Assembly (NCBI GenBank): GCA_016802295.1
Contig: JAESIW010000025.1
Coordinates: 33,381 to 97,380, forward strand
DNA: 64,000 bases
From: Brachionus rotundiformis
Lineage: Eukaryota; Rotifera; Eurotatoria; Ploima; Brachionidae
Direction of reading: 5' to 3'
Part shown: in pieces, positions 1-12,290 of the stretch
Layout: every line of letters starts with the position of its first letter
Position numbering within the stretch: position 1 is the first letter of the stretch
Translations under genes and position numbers: made by a program
The notes under the pieces: model-generated
Seen by the model: only the letters and a program-made list of their open reading frames with translations
The model's database searches: none
What the model was told of the DNA's origin: nothing

Positions 1-1
1 A

Positions 2-3000
2 ACTGGTCAAATTCAAATCAAAACACGCCGGGTCAACTTGACCGAATCGTGCAACAAAGAGTGCTTTTTGAGGCTATTCAAGAACAGCCACTCATTGATA
101 GAAGCTGTGCTTAGAATCTACGAGACATCGACCAATTTGAACATGTTCGAAAAGTACCAAAAGCAAGCAAATGCCAAGTCCAAAGAGTCACAGCCAACCT
201 CTAAATCGATGGTAGGAAAGCATAAAGAGACATATTTTTCAACAAGAACAAGAAAAGTATGTTTTGTTTAACTATTTTTTTTGTTGCCAAAAGTTGATTA
301 ATTAATTAAGTAAAAAGAATAATAGAATTTAAATTAGATAATTTTTTTGTTAAAATTTTCTGTTAGGCTTAATTGATTTATATATTTTAAAAAATTTATG
401 CAATTAAAACAATTAAATGAGCTTACATTTTCAATAAATTAAATTGAGATTTTTTTTTCTAATTAAAGAGTTTGTTCAATTCGCAAAAAATGTTTTTTAT
501 CAATAACATTTTTAAAAAGAACCATATAAACAAATCAAGTATTAGTAGCGAAATATTGAATCAGTCGATCATAAACAATCATGGCAATGTGTCCGTGACA
601 CAAGGCAATCAAAGTGTACCATATTATGAAACATTGCGAACCAAATTGTAGAGTAACAAAGACAAAATACCAATTAGTGACTACTTTTATAACCAAGTTC
701 ACTTTTTGAATCACATACCACTTCAGCTTTTGTGCAAATCGCTTCTGGTCATGTCCGATGAGCTGTTTGTCGACGTGATCTATTTCTCATGGAACTTGTT
801 GCTCAACTCGGACCAAGAGATCTCTAGCTCTGCTGCAGTCCTTTTTTTGATAGGCTCAATTAAACAGCCTGCTCAAGTGGAAGAACAGCTACGCGCTAAC
901 CTACGCTCTACAAATGTAGAAACTCGGTTTAAAGCTATTCTTAAGTGAATATATTTTTTAAATACATATATAGATAAATGAAATTATTAATTAATTAATT
1001 AATTAATTAGATTCGAAGTTATATGTTAAGTTTAGGTACCATGTTTGGCTGCGATTGGAGGCTAATGCAAACACTTGGCTCAAGATAACATCGCCATGCA
1101 TTGAATTTGTTCTGCCATCGCCACCAATAAGCGTTTCCTCCAATTATCCGATCGATCCGCCATGGATGCCAAGAGCCAAAACCAAAGTCGAAGAAGTGGC
1201 AATTAACCAAGGTGAAGTTAAAGGCTGTGGTCACTGCCAGCAAGTCAAGGAAAAAACATCAGCAAGAAATACTACACAAAGCCATCGAAGAAGAAGGTAA
1301 GCCGATTGTTATGATTGTTGCTTGTATCCATATTAGATAAATTTTGATATTTTATTGTTTTAAATAATTAATTAAAAAAAATATATATTAACATAGATAA
1401 TGATAATCATAGATAAGCATAATGAAGAGCATGATAATCCAGCACAATTTAATCCAACTAATTTAAATATGAGAAAACAGTCCGTAATGGTATTTAAGCG
1501 GCTTCAACAGCGTAATTCCATCATTTGGAAAGTCTTTGCTTAATGAAGGTTCGTTGTTAGTTTAGTGCAAATGAACTCATTCTTTTATTCATTTAGGCTA
1601 AGTGATAGTTCTTTACCATTCAAGAGACCAATTTTTAATTATATTTCATTAATTACTTTAAATTTTTTTTAAAATTATTAACAGAAATAAATTTAAGAAA
1701 ATTAATTAACACTCAAAACCCGGATGCTTGAATAGCTGTTGGACTTTAGTAGTTGTAAATTGTAATTAGATAAATGTGTGGAAATAGACTAGAAATGGTG
1801 CTTTGCTTTTTATTTAGTATGCGCATGCTTTGGAAAAAAATGCTAAATGATTGTCTCTATGGATAAAATTGTATGATAATTTTTTTTCCACTTGACTAAG
1901 GAATGGAAGAAAATGCCGAAAGTGGTACTAATAGTTTGGTTAGTGATGTTCAGCAAGGACTGCAATTAGTTCATCTGTTCTATGTCTTGTGGATCTTTAA
2001 TTTGACCATGATTTAAACACCAATTATCAATCAAGTAAATTAGATGGTTATATTAATAAATAATAAATCAACTTCTATATTTATCTTTAAAGTCGCTTCA
2101 ATAGCCTACAGAGTTGTATGGACATGTTTGACCGAAGATGCTGCCTTGTTTTTAAGATACTTTTTTGAGAAAATAACTCACAAGATAAAAAAAATTATCT
2201 AATTCAATATCTATAGCGTTTGCTTAGTGTTTACATAGAACTTCCGTCACAAACAGTCATGTCCTATTCAACTATTTGCTTGGTGTAGTTATGTTTTTTG
2301 TGAGAACTTCATCGGACACTAGCCAAGAAGCAATAGCCTCTATACAAAAAATTATTTGGCGTATAGCCGCTTTTGTTAATAGAATTGTATTTAAAAATTT
2401 AAAGCAAACTTTGAGAAAAGAACAATGTGACGTAAGAACCATTTGTGGTCATTTATTTTTAAAATCTAATCAAATTTTTGCTCTATTAAAAGCCGTCTAT
2501 GCTTGTCACGGCAAATGTTCCGAGTGCCAAAAAACTAATTGTACATGGTCTAGATCTTAGTCAAATACCTAACCAATTTCCCATATGATAATACACAATT
2601 TTCGTTCATTATTCAAGAGAGCTTTGGCTTTTTCAAAATACCTGAGTCCAAAAGAGACAGATATTATCTATTCGATATTAAAACTGGTATTTATTTATTG
2701 ATTGATTATTTAAAAAAAAAAATTGTTTAATAAATTTATTAATTTTAGATCAAATACAGTTGCCAGACACATTTGTGAGAAATTTTTACTTTTTTCGGCG
2801 CAATTTTTATCCACAACTTAGTCTGGTAGAAATGGATCCAAAAGAAGGAAATAAACTATTAGAAAAAGCGGTTAGAAATTATAATTTATAGATATTTAAA
2901 ATAGACATTTTATTTGTTTAATTTTATAAAATAAAATTAATTATTTTTAATAAATAGGCCTTTAATTTAAAAATATTAGAACAAAGCAAAGTTCAATTCT

Positions 3001-6000
3001 TCCGCAAGCTATTGAACAATGCACCATTTAATCAGGTGAATGCAACAGCGGCATTCTTGCATGATGAACTGCTTAAACTGCCAATGTATCCGCGAAAAGC
3101 TCTCGAGAGCGACTTTAATTTGTATTCAAAATTCTGCGATAGGGATCTATTAACCACAGACATGCTTCATAAATACTCATGGTGTCAGCTTATTTGGTCA
3201 CTTTTCTCCGCCATTGACAACAAAACTGCGTCCACATGGGACATTAGAATGTTCATTAGTGTAGTAAATGGTTCGTTTGTTCTACACTCCGAAGCTTTGA
3301 ACATGATACGAACTTGTCTGGCCATATACATCAACTCAGCACAGCATTTTCAGCACATATTTGCCACAAATGGCTTCTTGTTAATCATGCCCACTCTACT
3401 CAAAGTCTATTCAAACATGCAGGCCAACTCGGTGCTCAAAAACGCCATTGAATTCTGCTGTCTGCAATTCTATACCATGCATTGTATTCCATTTATTCTT
3501 CAGGTTAAATAGCAGATTATTAATAATTAATAATTAACTATTATTTTTTTTCAAAAAAATCTAATTAGAAAAATTTAATTCGATAAAATTTTATATTATT
3601 TAAATGAGTTTAGATGTTTGTCAGTGTGGCTCACTTGCTTGATCTGTAAAGTGACAAAGCAGAAGCAATAGACACCACCAAAGTTCAGCCATCGGCATTG
3701 TTCAACTTGCTTTTGGCTCTTGAATCAAATGTGACAGATAATCTTAAAATTTTAGAGCTTGTCAAGCCATTTAATAGCAGTGATTCAACTAATTAGACAA
3801 ATTTTTCATCTATGATAAATCAGACACAAAGTTCTAGCCATAACTTGCAAAATTTGGATGTACCAAAGCCATACGACAACATGGACAAAAGCACTCCTGC
3901 ACCATTTAACATTCAAAATCAATTTTCCTCTCCGGCAAGCCTGCTCACAAACGCTGGCTCGTCCGCAGATGTATTTGCCGTGTCCGGCATATCGGCCACC
4001 AATCTACTAATAACTAGCTCATGTGCTCTCGGCATCGGTCAACTAGCCAACCTGACCAACAAAGACTTGATGACACAAGCAACAAATGAACAAAACGAGC
4101 ACACAAATAGCAAAAATTCTGATACACTTAAAAATGTACAAAGTATCAAGACACTTGACTTTTGTTACCAAGATGACCAAAATATTAAATTTAACATGAT
4201 CGATTCGATTAATTTATGTGTTACTGTCATAGGTTATGCTACATATACCACACGTGCCAATCAAATGCTCACTAAATACTAAATGTAATTGTGCCAAGAT
4301 ATGTCACCCATTTAAAGCTTGAGACAGAAAAACTTGCCAGCTCAAGCAAAATGAACAATTTTGTCCAGACCAGCCAACATATTGACAAACAATTAAACAA
4401 TGAGTTGACACAACAGGCACGCAATGAATTTACTCAATTGCAAAAAATTTCTACATCTCTTAAAACATTGGTTCACTTGTCCGACTATTTGACCAGAATG
4501 TATACTCGACCTAGGACTGAAACAGCCAATCTAGCAAAAACAGGTTCGACTAATCAACGCAATTCGCACAATAGATCGCCCAGTATCATACTTCAGAACT
4601 ACTTTCAAAAATTACTTCCAGTTACTAATTGGAGCCAAGAGGAACTTAAGCCAGCGTTCAATAATCTCCTAAGACGCACTGATAGGATTTTTACCAAAAT
4701 TCTAAAGCGTCCATTTGCCAAAGTAAGTTTTTACAATTAAATTAAATTTAATAAAATATTCTATTAAATGTCAAAGATGTTTTTTTATTTTTTTTTTTTT
4801 TGAATATTTTTAAATTATAAATATTAAAAGATAATTAATTATAAACATAATAGAGTAATAGGAAAAATTGGCAAATTTTGAAAGTTAAATTTTTAATTTT
4901 GGCACTATATCATATTATAGAAAATTTTTTTATAGAAAAGACAATTTATAGAAATTATTATAGAAAATTTCTTTATAATAATTACGTTAGCTATTTTGAA
5001 AGATAGTATTAATGATGATATTAAAATATGCATTATTTTACAATTTTAACTATGGATAAAAACTCTAAAAATTAAAATTTAAATACAATTTATCATTCTA
5101 AATAACAAGGGTCTAAATAAGTAATAGCCTTGAATATATGATCGTTAAACAAATAAATAAATCTTTTTTTGATTGATTTAATAAGAACATTTTTATTTAT
5201 CTCAACTTCAGCATCCAAGAATACCATTGAATCAAATTCTTGGTGAACAAAATTGTATACAACTGGAAATAAATGATTTATTGAAACGGTTTTTCTTGTT
5301 GATAATAAAGTTGTTAGATCTTTTAGTGGTTGTAAAACATTACACAATTCCTCTATAAAACCAAATTCATGATCATTCGGAACGTAATCACTCACACTGG
5401 CGAAAATGGCATAAGCCTCTTTCGCAAGATGTTGGATCACATCCAAATGTAAATAAGTTGGCCAAACATTTGAAAAATGAGCAGCATCTTACATATGTTC
5501 TAATTGAACAAATTAATAGCGGGATAGTTTATCCATGTGAAAAATCAGAAATTAAAAAAGATAGTGAAATTTGTTTAGTATTTACAATAGAGAAAAATTA
5601 GCAAATATTTTTGATAGATTCTTAAAATAATTAATTGTTAAATTGTTTTTTTACAGTTTAATTAATACAGGTAAATTTCGATGATATTTTTCTATAAAAT
5701 GAGTTTCTATAAAATGATTTTTCTTTTCAATAAAATTTTCTACAAAAATTTTTTCTATAAAATGAATGAATGAATAAGTCCCTTAATTTTGATTAGAAAC
5801 AAGTGGATTGGACAGCTGTGGCTGGTCTACTTAATGGTCTGTATTTGACTTTGGAACGATAAGAAAGCATAGCCAATCATGCCTATTTTAAAATGCTAGT
5901 AAACAGTACAATATCTCTGGTTCTAATTGAAACTTCATCTATGGACATGTATACTACCGGAAGTATATTCAGCAATAATGGTGGTTCTGGTTCTGTTAAG

Positions 6001-7314
6001 CCAACTGAATTTCAAATGCCGGTCATATTTTCCAAATCTGTGATTCGAATTGTTGGCAAATACATCACACTACTCAAAGATCAATCTAATTTGGAACAAT
6101 TATTTGGCAGTACAAATCTAAGTCCAATTAATCCAGCAGTTCCAACTAGTTTGGCCTATTTACTCAATTTTTTGCTTCCGCTGCTTTTATGGAGCGCAAG
6201 CGATCGCAAAGATTCGCCCAAGCTCAATTCAAACTATCTATCATTTGTTGTCAACATGATCCTAAATGCTCTTAAGCCTCCATCTAAACTAGCCGCTACT
6301 CTACTTCTGCAAGCACCCAAACAGCACCATCTTAGTGCTTTTGACACAAATCCACAAACTGGAGACAAATCAACCAGGCAAATGAAACACCTTATAACCC
6401 AAAGCACTTTTTTGAGTTTTTTGTCAAAATTCCTACTATCATTTAATAAATAATTTATTTAAGCCTTAAAATTGTTGACATTTAGTTTTACCAAGTTTGT
6501 CGATTTGATCAAAATTGCCACGACCATTAGACAAATTTGTTTCAAGTCCAAAAATATCTACTTGTGGAAATTTCTTGATTTTATATCAACAAATCAAACA
6601 GCTCTATTCCTATTACTCAAACCATTTGTAGAAAATTTTGTTGCCACACAAACATGTGAATCAGAAAGTCAACTTAGACTCTCGATTCAAAGTTAACTAA
6701 ACCTTTTGAATCCAATTGATGTAAAATGCACCTATTCGGTCCTGGACGAGTTGATCGAAGAGCTGAACACAATAAAAATGGAATCAAGTGGCGATTACAA
6801 GTCAGATAAAGAGACCAAACCAGATGGTGACGAGGAAAAGAGCTTGAGTGTGAACAAGTTTGACGACAAATCGCCCAATATGTCCAGTCCTGGTAGAAAT
6901 TTGGCATTCAAATTCAACAAAGCCAAAAAAGACTCGAACATGACTTCACCTTCGAGTTCCATGAATAGCACGCCAAGGAAAAAATTCGAAAAGCTAAACT
7001 ACAAAACTGATGCTGACATATTGGACATTTATAAAGCCAAGCTTAAAGATAAACAAATGGCCAAAGAAAACGAAAAAGAAATGGAAAATTTGATCAACAT
7101 AAATCTAACTGCAAGAACGTCAAGTCAAGCAAAGCTTTCATTTGGAGAAAAAGGTACAGAATTGGTTCGCAAAGAACCATTAAAGACAAACATGACCAGA
7201 CAATCGACTGAAGCAAGTGTAATTGCCAACTTGATGGACAAAACAAGTGATAATAGTGAACAAAGCCAAACTGAAACAAATGATTCGAAATCCTACGAAG
7301 ACAAATTCAAGTAA
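2..7314 (+). pseudogene. UNC80: UNC80-like gene, multi-exon, disabled
   Basis: UNC80 is the large cytoplasmic scaffold of the NALCN sodium-leak channel complex. Exons with intact splice sites and matching phases are readable: 2-256, 469-944, 1011-1296, about 1395-2700 (several pieces), 2749-2870, 2958-3503, 3614-4722 and 5797-7314. Conserved blocks include HFLNHIPLQLLCKSL, IEFVLPSPP followed by DPPWMPRAKTKVEE, RNFYFFRRNFYPQL, FLHDELLKLPMYPRKALE and LWKFLDFI, in the order expected for UNC80. Exon 2958-3503 is fully open. Others carry in-frame stops at 649 (TAG), 2214 (TAG), 3647 (TAA), 3794 (TAG), 5860, 6451, 6460 and 6694 (all TAA). Frame breaks lie near 1030, 1220, 2195, 2255, 2555 and 4272. 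The N-terminal part lies outside the window. Introns survive, so this is not a processed copy. Decay is my reading; base errors are less likely because other ORFs of 700-1050 codons in the window are open. Confidence 0.85.
5093..5446 (-). mobile_element. hAT transposase fragment in a UNC80-like intron
   Basis: An open stretch of about 117 codons resembles the C-terminal half of hAT-family (Ac/Tam3/hobo) transposases. It shows FIEELCNVLQPLKDLTTLLS, then a spacer and ITYLDPCYLE, matching the family pattern of a helical block followed by a TxLDPR-like motif. It sits inside the 4723-5796 intron, opposite in strand to the host gene. No zinc finger, catalytic N-terminal part or terminal inverted repeats were found. 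Flanking AT-rich runs with repeated TATAGAAAA and TTTCTATAAAA strings may be eroded element ends. Confidence 0.6.
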
Positions 7315-7784
7315 AAAAAAGGCCTAGGTCGAAAAAAATATTTTTTGTCTAATAAATACTTATTAATAATATTTTTTAGAATTTAGTTTGCTACCTGTGT
7401 TGAAATAAAATTTTTTAATAAAAAATAATACTTTATTTTCTTGATTTAAGATTTTAATTAAATTGTCTAAAATAAATTAATTTATTTACAAAATAATATT
7501 AATTCGAAATGTGCGCTTTGTGTTGTTGATAAATTTTTAATTTTTAATATTATATAAAAATAGCTCAATAAACAAATAAAGTTCAGAAATAAGGTTTATC
7601 TTGTCGATAAAAGTAATGATTAAAGTAATTTTAAAAATGAGATAAACAAAACTAACCTTGATATGATAAAATTTTACTATTAATAAAAGAATTACAGCAT
7701 GATTGAAAGTAATTAAATTTTAAAAATGAATTTTTTCTCAATTCGATTAATTAAATTAATGATAATAAACTAATTGTGTCCAAG

Positions 7785-7928
7785 GTGTCATTAATTTACA
7801 AAGACTGGCTCTATTTGACCATTCAAGTCGATCTCAGGTCAAGTGCCAACTAGAAGCCCATTTGCATAGCAGCATCGATCTTGACCATATAAGATGGATG
7901 GAAATCATATATCATCTTATGGAGCAAA
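7785..7928 (+). other. Exon-like coding fragment, unidentified
   Basis: An open reading frame lies between a plausible acceptor (CCAAG at 7780-7784) and a donor (GTAAAA at 7929). It reads RLALFDHSSRSQVKCQLEA, then HLHSSIDLDHIRWMEIIYHL. Its codon texture is typical of protein and unlike the surrounding AT-rich DNA. I do not recognise the family. The donor falls inside the left arm of the foldback element that follows, so the exon may be cut by that insertion or may use a splice site supplied by it. No partner exon was found. Confidence 0.3.
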
Positions 7929-8154
7929 GTAAAATTTTTGATCAAATTTCAAGCGCTCAATCTTGCTCAAACATTTTTAAATGCGCAATTAAATTTCATC
8001 GCAGATTTTTTATTCTTGTGACATTTCAAAGCTTTATTTTTAAACTTTTGAAAAATGACTGTCATTTCTAAAAATGCAATGAAATTTAATTGCGCATCTA
8101 AAAATCTTTGAGCAAGATTGAGCGCTTTAAATTTGATCTAAAATTTTACTTTGC
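7924..8154. repeat. Foldback (MITE-like) element
   Basis: The left arm 7924-8005 and right arm 8074-8154 are near-perfect reverse complements: GCAAAGTAAAATTTTTGATC at the left end and ATCTAAAATTTTACTTTGC at the right. They would form a hairpin of about 80 bp with a short loop that is itself partly palindromic. No coding capacity. Related arm sequence recurs at 32875-32925 and in its duplicate near 38955-39000. Confidence 0.75.
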
Positions 8155-8159
8155 TTCTT

Positions 8160-10050
8160 ATAGCTTCTATCTCAAATCGATGAAACAAACATAATCAAAA
8201 GAGTAAATATAATTTTTTTATTAAATAAATATAAGTGAGTTTAATAAAATAAATTAAAAAATTTAAATAAATTTATTAGCCCGAAATTATGCAAAATATT
8301 TTGGCTATTGTCAAACATGTTAGACCTCAGATGATGAGGCTAAGTTGATTAAATAAGATATTATTGTTTTCTTTATCGTTTATTAAACACTACATCAAAT
8401 TAATAACACAAATTTAAACTAAGCTTTTATAAATATTATCTATGTGAAAAAATAGAATATGACGAATAAATGAAGTAAATTATTAAATATTTAAAGGAAA
8501 ATATTAAATCAAAAAGTTATTAGCTTAATTAAAACATCTAGATTATAGACAAAAATATTGTTTTCTAAAATTTTCTTTTAATTAAAGAATACTTCAGAAG
8601 TTTCATATAATTATAGATAGTTTATTTTGTATATTATGACCAAATCCCCCATAATATTTAAAATAAATGATTGATTTAAAAAAAGATACAAGCTTGCGAC
8701 ACGCGACCTTTTAGGGAGTTACCTTTGGTTACGCCATACAAGGAAATTTAGTAAAAATTAGTTATGTTGTAAAAACATTGGTTTGGAGTTATTAGTATTA
8801 ATAATTAATAAAAAGAATAATTTATACTTTATATCAAAATTGTGATTTATTTATTTTATTTTTATATTTAAAAAAAAATTTAGGAAAATTTCTCCAGGGC
8901 AGAATGGTGGAGCCTTCTTTTCCTAGCCCACATTTTGAAATATGATTAAAAGAAAATTTGATTTAGTAAAATGTGTACAATTAAAGGTGAAAATTTAATA
9001 TTTATATAATCTATATATGGTAAAAATTAAGTTTTTGCTAAGAGTTTGGATGTTTTGGTGATTAGCGAGTCAGTTTTAAAAGTAAACCATGTAAACTCAT
9101 TTGAATTAATTTTCCAAAGCATTCAGTTTGAGACTGATTAGAGTGAGATTGGAAAAGAGAAAATTTGCGATGAAATGTTGCGAGACTCTATCGAAATTAA
9201 ACCAACACGCGTTTTTATCCAAAAAAATTTACAGACATGACTTAGTCACAAACAAATCATTCGACTGGGAGAGTAGTGTATGGCAAACAAAAAAGCTCCA
9301 AGACAAAATTGCTGAATTACAGTAGAGTTTGCAGAACACCTTCTTAACCACAAAATCATAACAGACTATTCAAAAAACAATAGCTTTGAGTATTTTGCAT
9401 TTTTAATGTGTTCTCGAGAATCCTCCTCTTATTATTAAATTTAAAGATAAAGAAAGGAGCAAAATTATCGGCAATAAGCTGTGAATATTACAAAGCCATG
9501 TTGTACCTCTGCACTAATTAGAAATTTATCACTCAAAGATCAATTCATATTTTCTTTAAAATATCTTGAATCCAGGAAATATCTTACCCAATGAAAAAGA
9601 TATGGTTTAAATTTATTAACTTGTATAAAAGACTTTCATGCCATACTTAGACAGAATTAATGATTTGTTGTTGTTTTTTTTAAAATTATTAATGTTTTAT
9701 TATTAATTATTTTTGTCTATTTAATTTTCTATTTGAATTCGGCACTTGATCACCAAAATAATAAAAAATTTGCGACTTTTTACCAAGATACAACACTGTT
9801 TTTGTAAATGCAATATGTTGTTATATCGATGCTTAGGGTGAAAGTTGCATTTTTTTTGATGAATCATGTTTAATTTTCAGAAGAAGTTCATTACTTTTTT
9901 AAAAAAGCAACTAATATCTTTTCTGTTCTTAATAAATAAATTTAGTTAGATGAATAATAATTATTTACCAATAAATGAATTTAATAATAAAAAAACACTT
10001 AATTTTTATTTAAATTATAAAAGAAATTGTTATCAATATTTCATTTCAAA
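8160..10050. other. AT-rich spacer, no gene seen
   Basis: No convincing gene. A 65-codon open stretch at 9128-9325 has no recognisable domain and no splice context. Short homopolymers and simple AT runs dominate. Confidence 0.5.
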
Positions 10051-10054
10051 GGCG

Positions 10055-10330
10055 ATAACAATACCGTACCAATAAACTCAAAAAAATTCAGAGATAATTG
10101 TGGAGGCTTTCTAAGTGAAAAATAGATTATATATGATAAACTAATTCATGGAACAACATTAGTGCGAGTGTGATGCCTTTGTGGTGATGGTGTCTTTAGT
10201 GTTACTCAATTTGAAAATGGTATGTCAAAAATATGTTGGCTCTCTATGACGATAATGTTCAGCGAATTCCCAATAATGATCCAATATTGCATGAATTGAG
10301 AAATAATGTACCCTTTAATTAACAGTAATG
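10055..10330 (+). mobile_element. FLYWCH/MULE-type zinc-finger relic
   Basis: Broken frames across this stretch read roughly GGFL, then IYDKLIHGTTLVR, then CLCGDGVFSVTQFENG and QRIPNNDP. The spacing resembles the FLYWCH or WRKY-GCM-like zinc finger at the N-terminus of Mutator-like transposases. Several stops and frame breaks interrupt it. This is a weak call; no catalytic domain follows. Confidence 0.25.
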
Positions 10331-11430
10331 ACTATAACAACAGAACAACAAGAGAAACACTGCCGAGACTAAATCGAAATTGTTGTGCCAAATTTCTTAT
10401 TGTTATGTAATTACTGCTAAAGATTGTATACCCGAGATGCGTAAATTGTCAGATTAAAACCAACTTGGTTAAAGAGTCAGTTTTATTTAGTGATTGGCTG
10501 AATGATAATCGAAATACCAAAGTAAAACTGATTCAATTCATTAGATAATATAACTCTTATTTTTATCATTTTAATAAAGCCATCAAAATATGAAATTGTT
10601 CTTATTTGTGCAAATTATCTATCTTTTTTACTAGGCTAGGGTTGTAAAAAAATAGGGAAACTGTCAAAATCAGTAAAATTATTTAAATCATAAATTTAAA
10701 GGAGTCTTAGGGTTGGTTAATTATTCTTTTAGAGTAATTAATTAAAATCTAATTGAACCAGATAGAACAGTTAAATTTTTTGAGCAAAAATAATTTATAA
10801 AGTGATTAGTTAAATTTTAATTTTTATTTAACTAATATTTTATATTGAATTCATTTTTTTTCAAATTTAATTAGTTAGATTAATGTTATAGAATTTTTCC
10901 CTTCTAAATTCATTATTTTATTAAGGCATGTATATTACGTGATACTAAATTTATTAGAAAATTATATTAATTTTTTTATTATAATGATCTGATTTATTTC
11001 GTTTGATTTGAACCTATCTCAAAGAAAGGTTCAGTAAGAAAGACTTGATCCTTGTCTTCTGGAACGTTCTCGTACTCATAACAATTTTTCTTTCACAATA
11101 ATTGATAAAGTGCCCCAAATGATATACAGTAGTTATTCAAAAAGCTTTAAATATTAAAAAAAACTTATTTTAGGATTGTTCATAATGAAAAAATTTGAAA
11201 CAAATCAATTTGAAACAAAAGTTAGATTTTTGTTCATTTGTTTAGAATTTCAGTCAAAAAATAGGCCAAACAAAACCATTTTTTTATTAAGTACTTTTGA
11301 GATTTCTCATAGAAAATAATTAAAATACATCAAAACTAAGTGTTTATTTAATTTTGTATTAAAATCTTTTTTTTTGGTTTTGAGTGCAACTACTAGATTT
11401 AGCCCCGAATAATTTCGTTAAAACTTCTTG
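10330..11430. other. Intergenic AT-rich stretch, nothing recognised
   Basis: Short open frames only, with no domain and no terminal repeats seen. Confidence 0.4.
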
Positions 11431-11435
11431 ATAAC

Positions 11436-12290
11436 TTAAGTCATTATTATTATATCGAATGCGAGCCAAAATCTATTCAAAAGTATTACATTTAACTTTT
11501 CATCTTTAAAAGGTCTTAATCCATCTTTAATAAGATCTAAAAGCTTGAAAAAATTTTGATCATTGTTTTTTCTAACATACGATTTTAGGTAACACCATAG
11601 GCCTTCAATTGGGTTCAACTCACAGTGGTACTTAGGACAATATACCACTTTAAAGTCAAAATCGGTAGCCAGTTTTTGGAAATGTGTATTCTCGTTATTA
11701 AAAGCTTGAATGTTATATCACTAGATTTAATATTATAGTTCACCACCAAGCCATGATCATCTTTTAATTCTGGAAATTTTCCAACTGTTTCATCATAATC
11801 TTGTTGATTATGTTCAAAAAGAAAAACATTTTAAATATCAGAACATTCTTTCTGATATGAATTTCAAAATATGGTCGATTAGTATTACTATCATATTTAG
11901 CTTCCCATGTTACCAAATCAGCTCGGCAACTTTCTTCTGATATTACCAACTTGTCTTGATAAATTTCGACCTCTGGATACAGTTCTCAAAATATTCTGTC
12001 GATAAAATTGCCAAACTTTGAACATTAAAATAACATTGTTTTAAAGAAGCGTATGATAGACAAAATACTTTGGCCTCTTTTTCCAATTCGGGAACTTATT
12101 CATATAAATTTATTCTTTTATAGGACCCACGCTTGTCTCTTAAGAATGCACACAAATAATCCTCATCGCTTTTTGTCAAAGTCCATGACATCTCTGGACT
12201 CCCATTAGTGTGGAGTCCAGAGATGTCATAAGATGTCATTAGTAAAATGATTGATTTTTTTTGTTTTCTATGATTCAAAATCATATAAAT
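11436..12290 (-). pseudogene. DDE transposase relic
   Basis: Minus-strand pieces in several frames belong to one decayed DDE transposase. The clearest is the C-terminal part at 11436-11680, with FKVVYCPKYHCELNPIEG followed by LWCYLKSYVRK. The H-CELNPIE-W arrangement carries the final catalytic acidic residue of the IS630/Tc1-like superfamily. Upstream pieces at 11764-11949 and 12096-12284 are separated by stops and frame changes. A short local palindrome (TCTGGACTCC and GGAGTCCAGA) lies at 12190-12230. No terminal inverted repeats were identified. Confidence 0.5.

Noticed and set aside
2..7314. Alternative nuclear code with UAR read as glutamine
   Set aside because: Other genes here (the GTPase, ApoL-like, transposase and LINE ORFs) end at TAA and do not use TAA or TAG internally. 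The UNC80-like gene also has frame breaks, and the TAO kinase TAG replaces lysine, not glutamine.
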